64,000 nt of DNA from Cecembia calidifontis (GCF_004216715.1 NZ_SGXG01000001.1:496001-560000); one strand, 5' to 3'; positions 17,831 to 27,114 are shown, counted from the stretch's first letter. Notes: generated by a model not told the origin, from the letters alone. Made by a program: numbers and translations.

Positions 17831-18809
17831 ACATTTCTTCAATTAATTCAGTGTAGAAGTCCTTTACATCCATACCTATAGCCCGGACTTGCTGGGAAAT
17901 CAAACTGGTCTCAGTCTGTCCGGGTACGGTATTGATCTCAATGAAATAAAATTTATCGGTCTCATATTCCAGGAAGTAATCGATTCTCACCGCTCCTCTG
18001 CAATTGAGTTTTTGGTACACCCTCTCAATAATTCTATTTACCCTATTCACTTCTTCTTCCGTCATCCTTCCCGGGGTGATCTCCTCGGTCACTCCTGGTG
18101 AATACTTAGCCTCAAAATCAAAAAATTCCTTGCTGCTGATTATTTCAGTTGCAGGCAAAACCGTGGTCTTCCCCTTGGCCCGGTAAACTCCTATGGAAAA
18201 TTCCCTTCCCAACACAAACTCTTCCACAAGTACTTGGCTATCTTCTGCAAAGGCCTTGTCCAGAGCTTCTTGAAGTTCTCCGGGAACTTTAACCTTACTC
18301 ATACCAATACTGCTGCCTCCATTGTTTGGTTTTATGAAGAGGGGAAACCTCAGTTCCTTTTGGATCATTTCCGCATTTTCAGCTTTTTTTTCAAAAAGCT
18401 GAATAGACCTGGCCACATACAGTTCAGGTATATCCTGCACTATCGCCTTGGTATAACCTTTGTTCATGGTGATGGCAGAAGTCAGCGCATCACAGGTGGT
18501 ATAAGGAATGCGCAACATGTCAAAATATCCGGCCAGTTTACCATCCTCTCCCGGAGAACCATGAAGGATATTGAATACTCCATCAAAAGTGACTTTTTGC
18601 CCGTTCAATTGAATCGAAAAATCATTGAGATCAACCGGAATTTTCTCACCTTCCGTAGTTTCATGGTACCAATCACCGGGATAAACCAAGATTTTATAAA
18701 TATCATATCTGTTTTTGTCAATGGTCTTTTCCACAACTGCAGCACTTTTTAGGGAGACTACCGATTCACCTGTAAAACCACCGGTCACCAAAGCTATTTT
18801 TTTCTTCAT
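17823..18809 (-). CDS. ddl: D-alanine--D-alanine ligase
   Basis: 328-residue ATP-grasp enzyme that makes the D-Ala-D-Ala dipeptide for peptidoglycan. Features are KKIALVTGGFTGESVVSLKSA at the N-terminus, LHGSPGEDGKLAGYFDMLRIPYT (substrate loop), FIKPNNGGSSIGMSKV (ATP-grasp glycine-rich loop), LVEEFVLGREFSIGV and the metal-binding FYFIEINTVPGQTETS. Length is normal. It converges on copA with an 8-base overlap of the two stop regions. The gene appears to be alone, not in a mur/fts cluster. Confidence 0.94.
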   Translation of the reverse strand: MKKKIALVTGGFTGESVVSLKSAAVVEKTIDKNRYDIYKILVYPGDWYHETTEGEKIPVDLNDFSIQLNGQKVTFDGVFNILHGSPGEDGKLAGYFDMLRIPYTTCDALTSAITMNKGYTKAIVQDIPELYVARSIQLFEKKAENAEMIQKELRFPLFIKPNNGGSSIGMSKVKVPGELQEALDKAFAEDSQVLVEEFVLGREFSIGVYRAKGKTTVLPATEIISSKEFFDFEAKYSPGVTEEITPGRMTEEEVNRVNRIIERVYQKLNCRGAVRIDYFLEYETDKFYFIEINTVPGQTETSLISQQVRAIGMDVKDFYTELIEEMFT

Positions 18810-19014
18810 AAAGCATAGGATTGAATACCCGAATTACTGAAAATTTAGGAAAATTTCTTCAGAAATAAGGCAAATAAATCTTGAAGGTTGTTTTGTTCAG
18901 AATTGCAATTTATATGTATTGAACATTTGGGTTTGGTATTTTGCCCTTGATGTAAGTCCAACTTTTCCTTCTCCTCAAATTAATTATCTTCGCCTTTGAA
19001 ATAAACTCAATTAT

Positions 19015-21195
19015 ATGCTAAGATTTAGCCTCATTTTAATGTATTTCCTGGTTTTTCCGTTTCCAGGAAACTCGCAGGCACAAGATAAAAAAACAGTCAG
19101 CCTCGAAGATGTATTTAAAAACAATACCTTTTCCCAAAAATCCGTCTATGGCATCAACTGGATGAAAGATGGGCAATATTATTCCTCCCTGAATAGAGGC
19201 CTGTCCGGACCAATAGTTGTCAAAATCAATGTGGCCACCGGAGAAGAAGCAGGTGTATTGATAGATGGCGGTAAACTAGGCATCAACTTTTCCAGTTATT
19301 CTTTTAATCCGGATGAAACAAAAGCACTGATTGCTTCCGATGTGGAAAGTATTTACAGAAGATCATCCAAGGCTGTCTTCCATGTGGTAGATCTAAAAAC
19401 AGGAACTGCCCAGAAATTAATGGATGGGGAAAAAATTATGTATGCTACCCTTTCCCCTGACAATGATAAGGTGGCATTTGTTAAGGACAATAATTTATTC
19501 GTGGTAGAACTTGCTACCAATCAGGTAACCCAGATCACCACAGATGGAAAATGGAACCATATCATCAACGGTGCAGCTGATTGGGTATATGAGGAAGAAT
19601 TCTCTATGTCCAAAGCCTTTGACTGGTCCAGAGACGGTAAAAAAATAGCCTTCATCCGGTTTGATGAAACAGATGTTCCGGAATTCAACATGCAGACATG
19701 GGGAAAACTGTACCCGGAAGATTACCGCTTCAAATATCCAAAAGCCGGTGAAAAAAATTCAGAAGTAAGCATTCATGTCTATGACCTAAGCACCAAACAA
19801 ACGGTCAAGGTGGATACAGGAGAAGAAAAAGATATTTATCTTCCAAGAATCTATTGGACCAATGACAACAACACCTTGGCGTTTTTAAGGCTCAATAGAC
19901 TCCAAAACCAACTGGATCTCTTTTATGCCAATGCACAAACCGGAGCATCACGCCTGATTCTTCAGGAAAAATCCAAAACTTATGTGGACTTGGATTACAA
20001 TGATGATCTAAGATTTCTGGAAGGCAACAAGGGATTTATCAGAACCTCAGAACAGGACGGTTTCAAGCATATTTATCACCATGACAATGAAGGAAAACTC
20101 ATCCGTCAGATTACTTCAGGAAACTGGGAAGTCACCAATCTGGTAGGGGTTGATGAGAAAAACAGAAAAATCTATTTTATTTCTACTGAAGCCTCTCCTT
20201 TGGAAAGAAACCTGTACGTGATCAATCTGGACGGCAAAAACAAAAAGATCCTGACTCCTGAAAAGGGCATGACTTCTGTCAATATGAGCAAGGATTTCAA
20301 ATACTTCATCGCCAATCATACCAGTGCCAACAGTCCTCTAAGGGTTACCTTGAACGAGGCTTCCGGAAAGTTGGTGAAGGTGTTGGAGGAAAATTCAGAA
20401 CTCAGGTCAAGATTGGCAGGTTACCGCATTTCGCCAAAAGAGTTCTTTACTTTTAAAACAGTAGACGGCACCTCCCTGAATGCTTATATGATCAAACCTC
20501 CTCATTTTGAGGAAGACAAAAAGTATCCTGTCCTGATGTATGTCTATGGAGGTCCAGGCTCCCAAAATGTCACCAATTCCTGGGGCGGCACCCGTGACCT
20601 GTGGCATCACCATCTGGCAGCCGAAGGCTATATTGTTGTCTGCGTGGACAACAGAGGCACAGGTGCGAGGGGAAGGGATTTCAAACATGTCACTTATGCC
20701 AATTTGGGCAAATACGAAACAGAGGATCAGATTGCCGGCGCTAAATATCTGGGAACGCTGCCTTATGTGGATGCTTCCCGGATAGGGATCTGGGGATGGT
20801 CTTATGGAGGTTACATGTCTTCATTGGCACTGATGATCGGAAATGATGTCTTTAAATCAGCGATTGCTGTGGCCCCTGTGACTACCTGGAGGTATTATGA
20901 CACCATTTACACAGAAAGGTATTTACAAACCCCTCAGTTGAATGCGGCTGGATATGATGATTACAGCCCTATCACACATGTCAACCAATTAAAAGGAAAC
21001 TATCTTTTGATACATGGAACAGGAGATGACAATGTGCACTTCCAAAATGCGGTGGACCTGGTAGATGCATTGATCAAAGCAGATAAACAGTTTGAAACCA
21101 TGTACTATCCCAATAGAAACCATGGAATCTATGGGGGCAATACCACATGGCATTTGTACAGCTTGATGACCGATTGGATTAAGAGAAAACTTTGA
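19015..21195 (+). CDS. dipeptidyl peptidase IV-like S9 family serine peptidase
   Basis: 726-residue exported peptidase that removes Xaa-Pro or Xaa-Ala dipeptides. An N-terminal signal peptide (MLRFSLILMYFLVFPFPGNSQAQ) is followed by an eight-bladed propeller containing DWVYEEEFSMSKAFDWS, the Glu-Glu motif that binds the free N-terminus of substrate in DPP-IV. The C-terminal alpha/beta-hydrolase has the nucleophile in GWSYGGYMSS (Ser about 596), Asp in HGTGDDNVHFQ and His in NRNHGIYG. All three catalytic residues are present. It is transcribed alone, with repeat-rich DNA downstream. Confidence 0.95.
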   Translation: MLRFSLILMYFLVFPFPGNSQAQDKKTVSLEDVFKNNTFSQKSVYGINWMKDGQYYSSLNRGLSGPIVVKINVATGEEAGVLIDGGKLGINFSSYSFNPDETKALIASDVESIYRRSSKAVFHVVDLKTGTAQKLMDGEKIMYATLSPDNDKVAFVKDNNLFVVELATNQVTQITTDGKWNHIINGAADWVYEEEFSMSKAFDWSRDGKKIAFIRFDETDVPEFNMQTWGKLYPEDYRFKYPKAGEKNSEVSIHVYDLSTKQTVKVDTGEEKDIYLPRIYWTNDNNTLAFLRLNRLQNQLDLFYANAQTGASRLILQEKSKTYVDLDYNDDLRFLEGNKGFIRTSEQDGFKHIYHHDNEGKLIRQITSGNWEVTNLVGVDEKNRKIYFISTEASPLERNLYVINLDGKNKKILTPEKGMTSVNMSKDFKYFIANHTSANSPLRVTLNEASGKLVKVLEENSELRSRLAGYRISPKEFFTFKTVDGTSLNAYMIKPPHFEEDKKYPVLMYVYGGPGSQNVTNSWGGTRDLWHHHLAAEGYIVVCVDNRGTGARGRDFKHVTYANLGKYETEDQIAGAKYLGTLPYVDASRIGIWGWSYGGYMSSLALMIGNDVFKSAIAVAPVTTWRYYDTIYTERYLQTPQLNAAGYDDYSPITHVNQLKGNYLLIHGTGDDNVHFQNAVDLVDALIKADKQFETMYYPNRNHGIYGGNTTWHLYSLMTDWIKRKL

Positions 21196-21201
21196 TTCAT
21201 T

Positions 21202-21252
21202 GTACCAAGTACCAAGTACAATGTACCAAGTGCTAATCTTGGTACTTGGTGC
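21202..21252. repeat. GTACCAAGTAC repeat, copy C (inverted pair)
   Basis: GTACCAAGTACCAAGTAC is followed by ATGTACCAAGTGC, then a short spacer and CTTGGTACTTGGTGC in the opposite sense, so the whole can fold into a hairpin just after the DPP-IV stop. The units match copies A and B near the window start. Besides being a dispersed repeat, it may serve as a 3' hairpin for the peptidase mRNA. Confidence 0.7.
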
Positions 21253-21358
21253 ATTTTTTCTCACTTCATAAAATCATAAGGTAAGCTTCAATTATCAAAA
21301 ACTTCATCACTTTTTGCAGCTACTTTGCTGTGCTACCTATATGATTGTATAGTGACAT

Positions 21359-21545
21359 AATTTTCAGATTTGCGATGATTAAGCCTTTTTCAGCCTTATC
21401 TTTTTTAATACCACATAGAAACATAGTGCACATAGTAGACTTCGGCAATGAAAAACTTATCGCCATAATTTAGTTCTACCGCTATGTGATCTATGTGTCT
21501 ATGTGGTGAAATGATTTTGAGATTTACAATGATCAAAGCCTTTAC
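21359..21545. repeat. nested repeat: about 27-bp inverted arms inside about 30-bp direct repeats
   Basis: The outer parts are a near-identical direct repeat: TTTTCAGATTTGCGATGATT at about 21361 and TTTTGAGATTTACAATGATC at about 21514, each followed by AAGCC or AAAGCC and TTT. Between them, TACCACATAGAAACATAG at 21409-21426 and the following CACATAG are mirrored by CTATGTGATCTATGTGTCTATGTGG at 21482-21506. The arms match at most positions. No coding frame is present. The pattern resembles a degenerate intergenic repeat element. Confidence 0.6.
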
Positions 21546-21659
21546 TAACATATCTTTCATAAAACCACTTATCAGTAAAATTCTCGTTTAACAACCGATT
21601 TTTTGATGTTTTCGATAAAATCCCTATCTTATTTGGCAGTTGAACCCAAAAAACGCATC

Positions 21660-22010
21660 ATGAGAGAAAGATTGAATACCTCTATCCAATCAGCCAGTTT
21701 AATCTTGGTAGCGGCAGGACTGGCATGGGTAGTCTGGTCCCAGGACACCACCATGAAGGACATGTTAACCTATTTGGTCATTTTGATGGCTCTAATTGAA
21801 AGTTTAAGTTTGTACCTCATAGGAAGGGTCTATCCTGAGAGCCATACTACCTTTAAAATGGGAATTATAGCCACCCTTTTGATCCTTTTGGGTATCAAAA
21901 TCATGCTTCCAGATTTGTTTATCCCACTGACCATCACTGTTTTTGCCATCAATTTTATGTATACCTTAAATCCGCAGGGCGGATTTAAAAAAAGCCGAAA
22001 AAGTGGCTGA
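21660..22010 (+). CDS. small integral membrane protein, function unknown
   Basis: 116 residues starting at the ATG MRERLNTSIQSASLILVAAG; an upstream in-frame start at 21603 would add 19 residues with no added hydrophobic logic. Four hydrophobic helices are visible: about 10-27, 33-53, 65-80 and 83-101. The C-terminal tail is basic (GGFKKSRKSG). I recognise no family. The last codons contain a perfect 10-bp palindrome (21966-21988), and the stop lies inside the left part of a terminator hairpin. The neighbour downstream is a transposase. Confidence 0.6.
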   Translation: MRERLNTSIQSASLILVAAGLAWVVWSQDTTMKDMLTYLVILMALIESLSLYLIGRVYPESHTTFKMGIIATLLILLGIKIMLPDLFIPLTITVFAINFMYTLNPQGGFKKSRKSG

Positions 22011-22048
22011 ATTTATTCAATTCAGGCTTTTCCGGCTCGTTTTTTTTT
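21993..22048 (+). terminator. intrinsic terminator after the membrane protein gene
   Basis: AGCCGAAAAAG at 21993-22003 pairs with CTTTTCCGGCT at 22027-22037 with one mismatch, and CTGAATT/AATTCAG forms the upper stem over a 5-base loop. Nine T follow at 22040-22048. The stop codon (22008-22010) is inside the stem. This also sets a left limit for the neighbouring insertion sequence. Confidence 0.8.
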
Positions 22049-23520
22049 CACTTATTTAGGTGTTACCACACATCCTTGATAAGCGGTATGAAAATTACGA
22101 ATTCGACAGAAAAAATCACACCTTTCGGAGGTTTTAATTTTGTTTTTAACTCTTTCAAAAATTCTGGTCTCCCAGAACTCATTGATAATCAATTGGGGGT
22201 TAGAGCCTTAAGGGGAGGGTTTTCATACAGTGACATTTTCGCCAATCATATGGCTATTTTCTTTAATGGTGGCGACTGTACTGAAGATATCAATGTTCAC
22301 TTGAGAGACGCACTTGAACAGGTCCCTTCATTTTCAGTATGCAGTGCCGATACAATTCTGAGAGGTATCAAAGAGCTTGCTGTTGATACAGAACTCTTTA
22401 TAAATCCGTCCAGTGGAGTAAGCCATGAATTTAATATCAATGGAAAACTCAACAGCTTGTTGTTAAAATCAGCTTGTAAGACCGGATTACTCAAGTCAGG
22501 TGTTGCTTACGACCTCGATTATGACAACACCGTCATTCCAACTGAAAAGTACGATTCAAAAAAGACATATAAACACGTCTATGGATATCAGCCAGGTGTA
22601 GCTTCCATAGCACATCCTGAATTTTCACAGGCCATTCCTGTGTACGTAGAGGGCAGAAATGGCAACAGTCAGGCCAAATATTTGCAGGCTGATACACTTA
22701 CACGCATGTTTGGGCAGCTTACCAATGAAAATATCCGTATCGGAAGGTTCAGAGCCGATTCAGCATCCTATCAGGAAGAAGTTCTCCGCACACTGGAAGC
22801 ACATACCGAAAGCTTTTATATACGGGCAAACAGATGTGCCAAACTGGATAATATCCTTGGAAGTATAGCCCCTGAGAAGTGGCAGAAAATACGTTTGGGT
22901 GTACAGGAAATGGAAGTTACTGACCTATCCGACTACAAACCTTTCGGTAAAGACAGGTCTTACAGGCTGGTCATTACCAGAATCAGGCGTAAAGACGGGC
23001 AGGCAGATGTGTTTAGTGGAGATGCATTTACTTACAGGGCTATTCTGACCAATGAACATACATCGTCCAATGAAGCTGTTGTAAGGTTTTATAACGCCCG
23101 GGGTGCAAGCGAACGCTTGTTTGATGTACTCAACAATGACTTTGGCTGGTCTAAGTTGCCCTGTTCGTTCCTTGCAGAGAATACCTCCTTTATGCTTATG
23201 ACGGCTATGTATGCCAATTTTTACACCTATATCATTGGAGAGTATTCCAGAAAAGTTGATTGGCTTAAGCCTACCGACAGGCTCAAGAAGTTTATCTTCA
23301 GATTTATCACTGTTTCAGCCAAGTGGATAAGAACGGGAAGAAGAGAAGTGCTCAAACTGTTCACGAGTAAGGATTACAAGCCGATTTTGAACTAAATTCA
23401 GATAAAAACCCCTCAGGAGCTCAAAAAATAAAGATTTACAGGGAAGAGGTATGCCTTTTCCATTAAAATTGAGGAAAAAAACCGTCCATTTTATCCTCAA
23501 ACCTAAAATCCATTGTCTCA
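22049..23520 (+). mobile_element. IS1380-type insertion sequence, ends not resolved
   Basis: The span is approximate: it runs from just after the preceding terminator to the AT-rich DNA some 120 bases beyond the transposase stop, which fits the family's usual size of about 1.4-1.7 kb. I looked for terminal inverted repeats by eye. The best pairing is only about 7 bases (TTTAGGT near 22054 and its complement near 23494), which is too weak to fix the ends, and no target duplication was found. Confidence 0.5.
22088..23395 (+). CDS. IS1380 family DDE transposase
   Basis: 435-residue transposase that appears intact. The ATG at 22088 gives the usual family start MKITNSTEKITPFGGFNFV; a TTG four codons upstream is unlikely. 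The RNase H-like core shows YDLDYDNTVIPTEKYDSKKTYKHVYGYQPG around the first Asp, RFRADSASY around the second, and YNARGASERLFDVLNNDFGW around the catalytic Glu, the YxxRGxxE pattern of IS1380. The element sits between two terminated genes and seems to break none. Intact coding suggests recent arrival or activity. Confidence 0.9.
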   Translation: MKITNSTEKITPFGGFNFVFNSFKNSGLPELIDNQLGVRALRGGFSYSDIFANHMAIFFNGGDCTEDINVHLRDALEQVPSFSVCSADTILRGIKELAVDTELFINPSSGVSHEFNINGKLNSLLLKSACKTGLLKSGVAYDLDYDNTVIPTEKYDSKKTYKHVYGYQPGVASIAHPEFSQAIPVYVEGRNGNSQAKYLQADTLTRMFGQLTNENIRIGRFRADSASYQEEVLRTLEAHTESFYIRANRCAKLDNILGSIAPEKWQKIRLGVQEMEVTDLSDYKPFGKDRSYRLVITRIRRKDGQADVFSGDAFTYRAILTNEHTSSNEAVVRFYNARGASERLFDVLNNDFGWSKLPCSFLAENTSFMLMTAMYANFYTYIIGEYSRKVDWLKPTDRLKKFIFRFITVSAKWIRTGRREVLKLFTSKDYKPILN

Positions 23521-23752
23521 AAACTATGAACACTCTTCAATCAAAGGGAAGAAATTCCCGAACTAGACCAAAAATGAACACAAACAAGCAGATTCAAATC
23601 TCCAAACTAAAATCCTGCGGATTTTAGGGTATAATTTCTATACCAACAGTAAGCGCAGACAAGGAGCTTTCAAAAGAAGAATAGGCAAGAAATTCCGTTG
23701 ACCATCAAGATCTTCGGCATGTTATTTGAGCAGGGGTTCAGGTAATACCAAA
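23396..23752. other. gap after the transposase, with a 9-bp palindrome
   Basis: About 357 bases without a convincing gene. The first 120 or so probably belong to the insertion sequence. CTAAAATCC at 23607-23615 pairs perfectly with GGATTTTAG at 23619-23627 across TGC. A similar palindrome, TTAAATCCGC-AGG-GCGGATTTAA, lies at 21966-21988 on the other side of the insertion sequence. No T-run follows, so a terminator is not supported. Confidence 0.45.
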
Positions 23753-24226
23753 ATGGCTATGATGAAGAAATTGATGGTTTTTATTATGCTGTTAGTTCCA
23801 TTTTATGGATTTTCCCAAGCCAGGCTGGAAAACTTATTGGCTGAGAGGGAAAAAATGCACCGGGAGTGGAAAGCATCTGAAAGTAAAAAAAGCGGAATTT
23901 TTGGCAACCGTACCAAAAAAGACATGATCGAAACACATGACTGGATGGCCAGGATCATCCAAAAGGACAATCAGATCATGGATGAGCTCAAGATGTTGAG
24001 TGAAATCGAAAAAACGGAAATCACTTACGAGAAAAATGACTACAAATTCATTTCCCAAAAACAGGAAAGGGAAATTGCCATACTAAAGAGGGCCTTGGCA
24101 GAAAAAGATCAGGTAGTGGAAGAAAAAAAGTCAGACAAAAGAACCTATGAATGGACCACTTTGATCTTTTTTCTGAGCACTTTGGCTTTTGGTTATTTAT
24201 ATTTTAAAAGAAGAAAATCGGGCTAA
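23753..24226 (+). CDS. exported coiled-coil protein with C-terminal membrane anchor
   Basis: 157 residues from the ATG at 23753 (MAMMKKLMVFIMLLVPFYGF); starts at 23759 or 23762 are equally possible, and an upstream start at 23726 is less likely. A signal peptide ends near FSQA, followed by a highly charged helical region (about 25-125) with heptad-like spacing, for example KQEREIAILKRALAEKDQVVEEKK. A last hydrophobic helix (TTLIFFLSTLAFGYLYF) precedes a basic tail, KRRKSG. Topology would be periplasmic coiled coil with a C-terminal anchor. No family recognised. Confidence 0.6.
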   Translation: MAMMKKLMVFIMLLVPFYGFSQARLENLLAEREKMHREWKASESKKSGIFGNRTKKDMIETHDWMARIIQKDNQIMDELKMLSEIEKTEITYEKNDYKFISQKQEREIAILKRALAEKDQVVEEKKSDKRTYEWTTLIFFLSTLAFGYLYFKRRKSG

Positions 24227-24260
24227 ACCAACCCGCAACAAAAAAGTATTTAGCGATTTA

Positions 24261-24295
24261 AAAAAAGAGGCTGTCTCATAAAAAGGGACAGCCTC
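24261..24295 (-). terminator. terminator of the TonB receptor gene
   Basis: GAGGCTGTCTC at 24267-24277 pairs with GGGACAGCCTC at 24285-24295 (10 of 11 pairs, one G-T). On the minus strand a run of T follows the stem. It lies 24 bases past the receptor stop at 24319 and may also serve the plus-strand gene ending at 24226. Confidence 0.75.
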
Positions 24296-24318
24296 TACTA
24301 TTCTTTAATGATTCTTGC

Positions 24319-27114
24319 CTAGAAGTTGAAATTCAGCCTTGCAAAGATGAACCTCCCGTTGAAGCCCATCTGCTGAACCCTCCTGGAATACACAAATCTT
24401 CCCAAACTGAAATTTCCACTATGGGTATGAACATCCTGATATACATCAAATAGGTTATTAGCACCTATATTTAGTCTCATATTATCCGTCAACTTATAAC
24501 TTACCGTCACGTCCGTCACTACTTTTGGTGAGAAAGTCTGGTCCAAAGTTTCTCTTTGACCGGTAAGCGTATTGACGGGCCAAGTAGCAGGATCCGGGCC
24601 CATGGTAGGATCCAGGAACACTACCTGTCCAAACCTTACCGCTCTGTACATAAAAGTGAATTTTCCAATATTGTAATTGGCCATGAAGCTGACCTTATCC
24701 CTTGGGTTGGCTACCTCAATCCTACTTTGATCTTCTCTGTTAAAGTAGTTTCCAATCTGACCGGTTTGTTCCAAAATAGGAGAAGCTTTAATTATAGGGT
24801 TGCCATCTGCATCTTTCTTAACAGAATTATCAATGAAAGTACCTGCCAAAATCAGGTTCAGTTTTGAGTTATTTCTGAAGAAAAGGTTATAGGTTATCAC
24901 TGTTTCTATTCCTCTTGCCCTGGTATCAATGGCATTGGTAAAGAAGTTGGCTGTATTGGCATTTGCAGCCCTTAATTTCTCCGCCAAAACAGGATCTCCT
25001 CCTGCAGTAAAGTTATTGGTCAAAACAATCCTGTCATCAATATCTATTTGATAGGCATCGATCGTGATTTCCAGATTATTAACAGGCTGCAAGGTGGTGC
25101 CTAAGGTAAAGCTTCTGGAAGTCTCCTGCTGAAGGGTAGGGATTCCAAGTATCTGTGCAGGTTCACTGTCATTTCTGAAAGTTCCTGCTTCAACTGGAAC
25201 CAAACCCTGCCCCGGCAAGGTAACAAAGAGTGTATTTACCCTGGAATAAAAACGCTGTTGCATGGAGGGAGCTCTAAAGCCTGTGGAAGTAGAACCTCTC
25301 AATACAAAACCATCCGTGATTTTATACCTTGAAGCCAATTTGTAATTCAATGTACTTCCAAAGTCAGAGTAGTTTTCAAATCTCAAAGCACCTGCTACAT
25401 TGAGTTTTTCAGTGAATTCCTGTTCTAAATCCAAATACAGACCAATGTTATTTCTTGTCCAGGTGCCTGCAGTGGAAGGGGCAAAACCCGGAAAAACCTG
25501 AGCGCCTGCTGCAACTCCGGAATTTGGATCGAAATTCCTGTAAGAAGATTCTTCACCTTGCCTTATGCCAAATCTTTCAACTCTAAACTCTGAACCTGCT
25601 GCCACATTCAAGCCTGCCAAAACATCATATTTTCTTGCCACATCAAAATTGACAACATTTTGAAGAAAATTAAGCCCCCCTGCATCAAATTCCCTTTGAA
25701 AATTGGGTGTGGAAATAGCCTGGGTGTAGTTGACAGAATTGGTAATCAGAAAATCAAAAATATTCTGCCCATAGGTGTTGGATAAATCAAACCTCCATGA
25801 TCCAAGATTACCAGTTAGGCCCAAGGTATTGGCAATATCAGAAATATCGGTGTTTATTTCAGGTAAAAATCCATTAGGATAAACCTGGAAAACATTGGCC
25901 CTTGCTGCTGCCGGGACAGCATTTGGGTACCTGTAAAAGCCTGCTGCATTTCCTCTTTTATTATTATAGCCCCCAAAAGAGTATAATTCCATTCCATTTT
26001 TAAGCGGTAAAGAAAAATTCAACATAATACCTCCGCTATTGATGGCAGAGTTACCTATTCTCATATCAAAATCCTGCCTTGTCAAACCCCTTGCTACAAG
26101 CTCCTCTTCGTCCACGTTTTGTCCATTGACCAAAGGAAAAATCTGCCCAGTATAAGTGCCTGAACGGTTGGTATATCCTCTCCTGGAATATTCACCGGTT
26201 ACGTTAAGAAAACCTTCCTGTCCGATTTTTAATCCATAATTCAATGCAGCACTGACCATATCCCCATCTCTTACACTGGCAAAGGTATCTTCACCCCCAT
26301 TGATCACATAATCCCTTTGAAAACGGGTTACATGTGTACCTGCCGCCACATTTCCAGAAATACCTTCTGTCTTTTTAAGGACGATATTGATCACGCCCGC
26401 AATGGCATCTGAACCATATTGTGCTGCAGCGCCATCTCTCAAAATCTCTATTTTTTCAACTGCATTGGCTGGAATAGCATTCAAGTCTGTACCAACCTGG
26501 CCACGGTTTACAGTACCGTTGACGTTTACTAGGGCGGATTGGTGCCTCCTTTTGCCATTGACCAAGACCAAAACCTGATCAGTGCCCAAACCCCTTAGCT
26601 GGGCTGGGTCCATATGGTCTGTACCATCAGAAATGGTCTGTCTGCTTGACTGGAAGGAAGGTGCAATATAAGTTAGGATTTGGTTAAGGTCTATCTGTCC
26701 CACTGCATCAATTACCTCTGAAACAGGAATGATATCCACAGGAACAGGGGAATCAATTCTGGACCTCGCTCCGACCCTTGTTCCGGTCACAATGATTTCA
26801 GAAAGATCAGTATCATCAGATTTTAGGGTAATATTAACTTCATCCCTGTTGGCAATGTTCACCTCTTGGGATCTCATGCCAATAAAAGATATAACAAGGA
26901 TGTTGCGCCCGGCCGGAACATCCAAAGAAAATTCTCCATTCATGTCAGTTACAGTACCTACAGTAGTCCCTTTTACAAGTACTGCTGCACCGGGCAAACC
27001 CATTGGATCATCCTCTGAGAATACCTTTCCCCGAACCATTCTTGTCTGTGCCTGAAGCTCCTGCATCAATGACACAAAACACATCAAAATAATCAGTGAT
27101 AAAATTTTTCTCAT
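24319..27114 (-). CDS. TonB-dependent outer-membrane receptor
   Basis: 931-residue ligand-gated importer. It has a signal peptide (MRKILSLIILMCFVSLMQELQAQ), a carboxypeptidase-regulatory-like domain (GKVFSEDDPMGLPGAAVLVKG, about 29-107), a TonB box region (SEIIVTGTRVG), a plug with QLRGLGTDQVLVLVNGKRRH and EKIEILRDGAAAQYGSDAIAG, and a 22-strand-type barrel ending FIFARLNFNF. The plug motif NGKRRH and short length are closer to siderophore or vitamin receptors and the iron complex group than to SusC. No SusD gene accompanies it, so the substrate cannot be named. Confidence 0.92.
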   Translation of the reverse strand: MRKILSLIILMCFVSLMQELQAQTRMVRGKVFSEDDPMGLPGAAVLVKGTTVGTVTDMNGEFSLDVPAGRNILVISFIGMRSQEVNIANRDEVNITLKSDDTDLSEIIVTGTRVGARSRIDSPVPVDIIPVSEVIDAVGQIDLNQILTYIAPSFQSSRQTISDGTDHMDPAQLRGLGTDQVLVLVNGKRRHQSALVNVNGTVNRGQVGTDLNAIPANAVEKIEILRDGAAAQYGSDAIAGVINIVLKKTEGISGNVAAGTHVTRFQRDYVINGGEDTFASVRDGDMVSAALNYGLKIGQEGFLNVTGEYSRRGYTNRSGTYTGQIFPLVNGQNVDEEELVARGLTRQDFDMRIGNSAINSGGIMLNFSLPLKNGMELYSFGGYNNKRGNAAGFYRYPNAVPAAARANVFQVYPNGFLPEINTDISDIANTLGLTGNLGSWRFDLSNTYGQNIFDFLITNSVNYTQAISTPNFQREFDAGGLNFLQNVVNFDVARKYDVLAGLNVAAGSEFRVERFGIRQGEESSYRNFDPNSGVAAGAQVFPGFAPSTAGTWTRNNIGLYLDLEQEFTEKLNVAGALRFENYSDFGSTLNYKLASRYKITDGFVLRGSTSTGFRAPSMQQRFYSRVNTLFVTLPGQGLVPVEAGTFRNDSEPAQILGIPTLQQETSRSFTLGTTLQPVNNLEITIDAYQIDIDDRIVLTNNFTAGGDPVLAEKLRAANANTANFFTNAIDTRARGIETVITYNLFFRNNSKLNLILAGTFIDNSVKKDADGNPIIKASPILEQTGQIGNYFNREDQSRIEVANPRDKVSFMANYNIGKFTFMYRAVRFGQVVFLDPTMGPDPATWPVNTLTGQRETLDQTFSPKVVTDVTVSYKLTDNMRLNIGANNLFDVYQDVHTHSGNFSLGRFVYSRRVQQMGFNGRFIFARLNFNF

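Noticed and set aside
22088..23395. Broken or frameshifted transposase
   Set aside because: The frame is open for 435 codons and all three catalytic regions can be read, so the gene appears intact.
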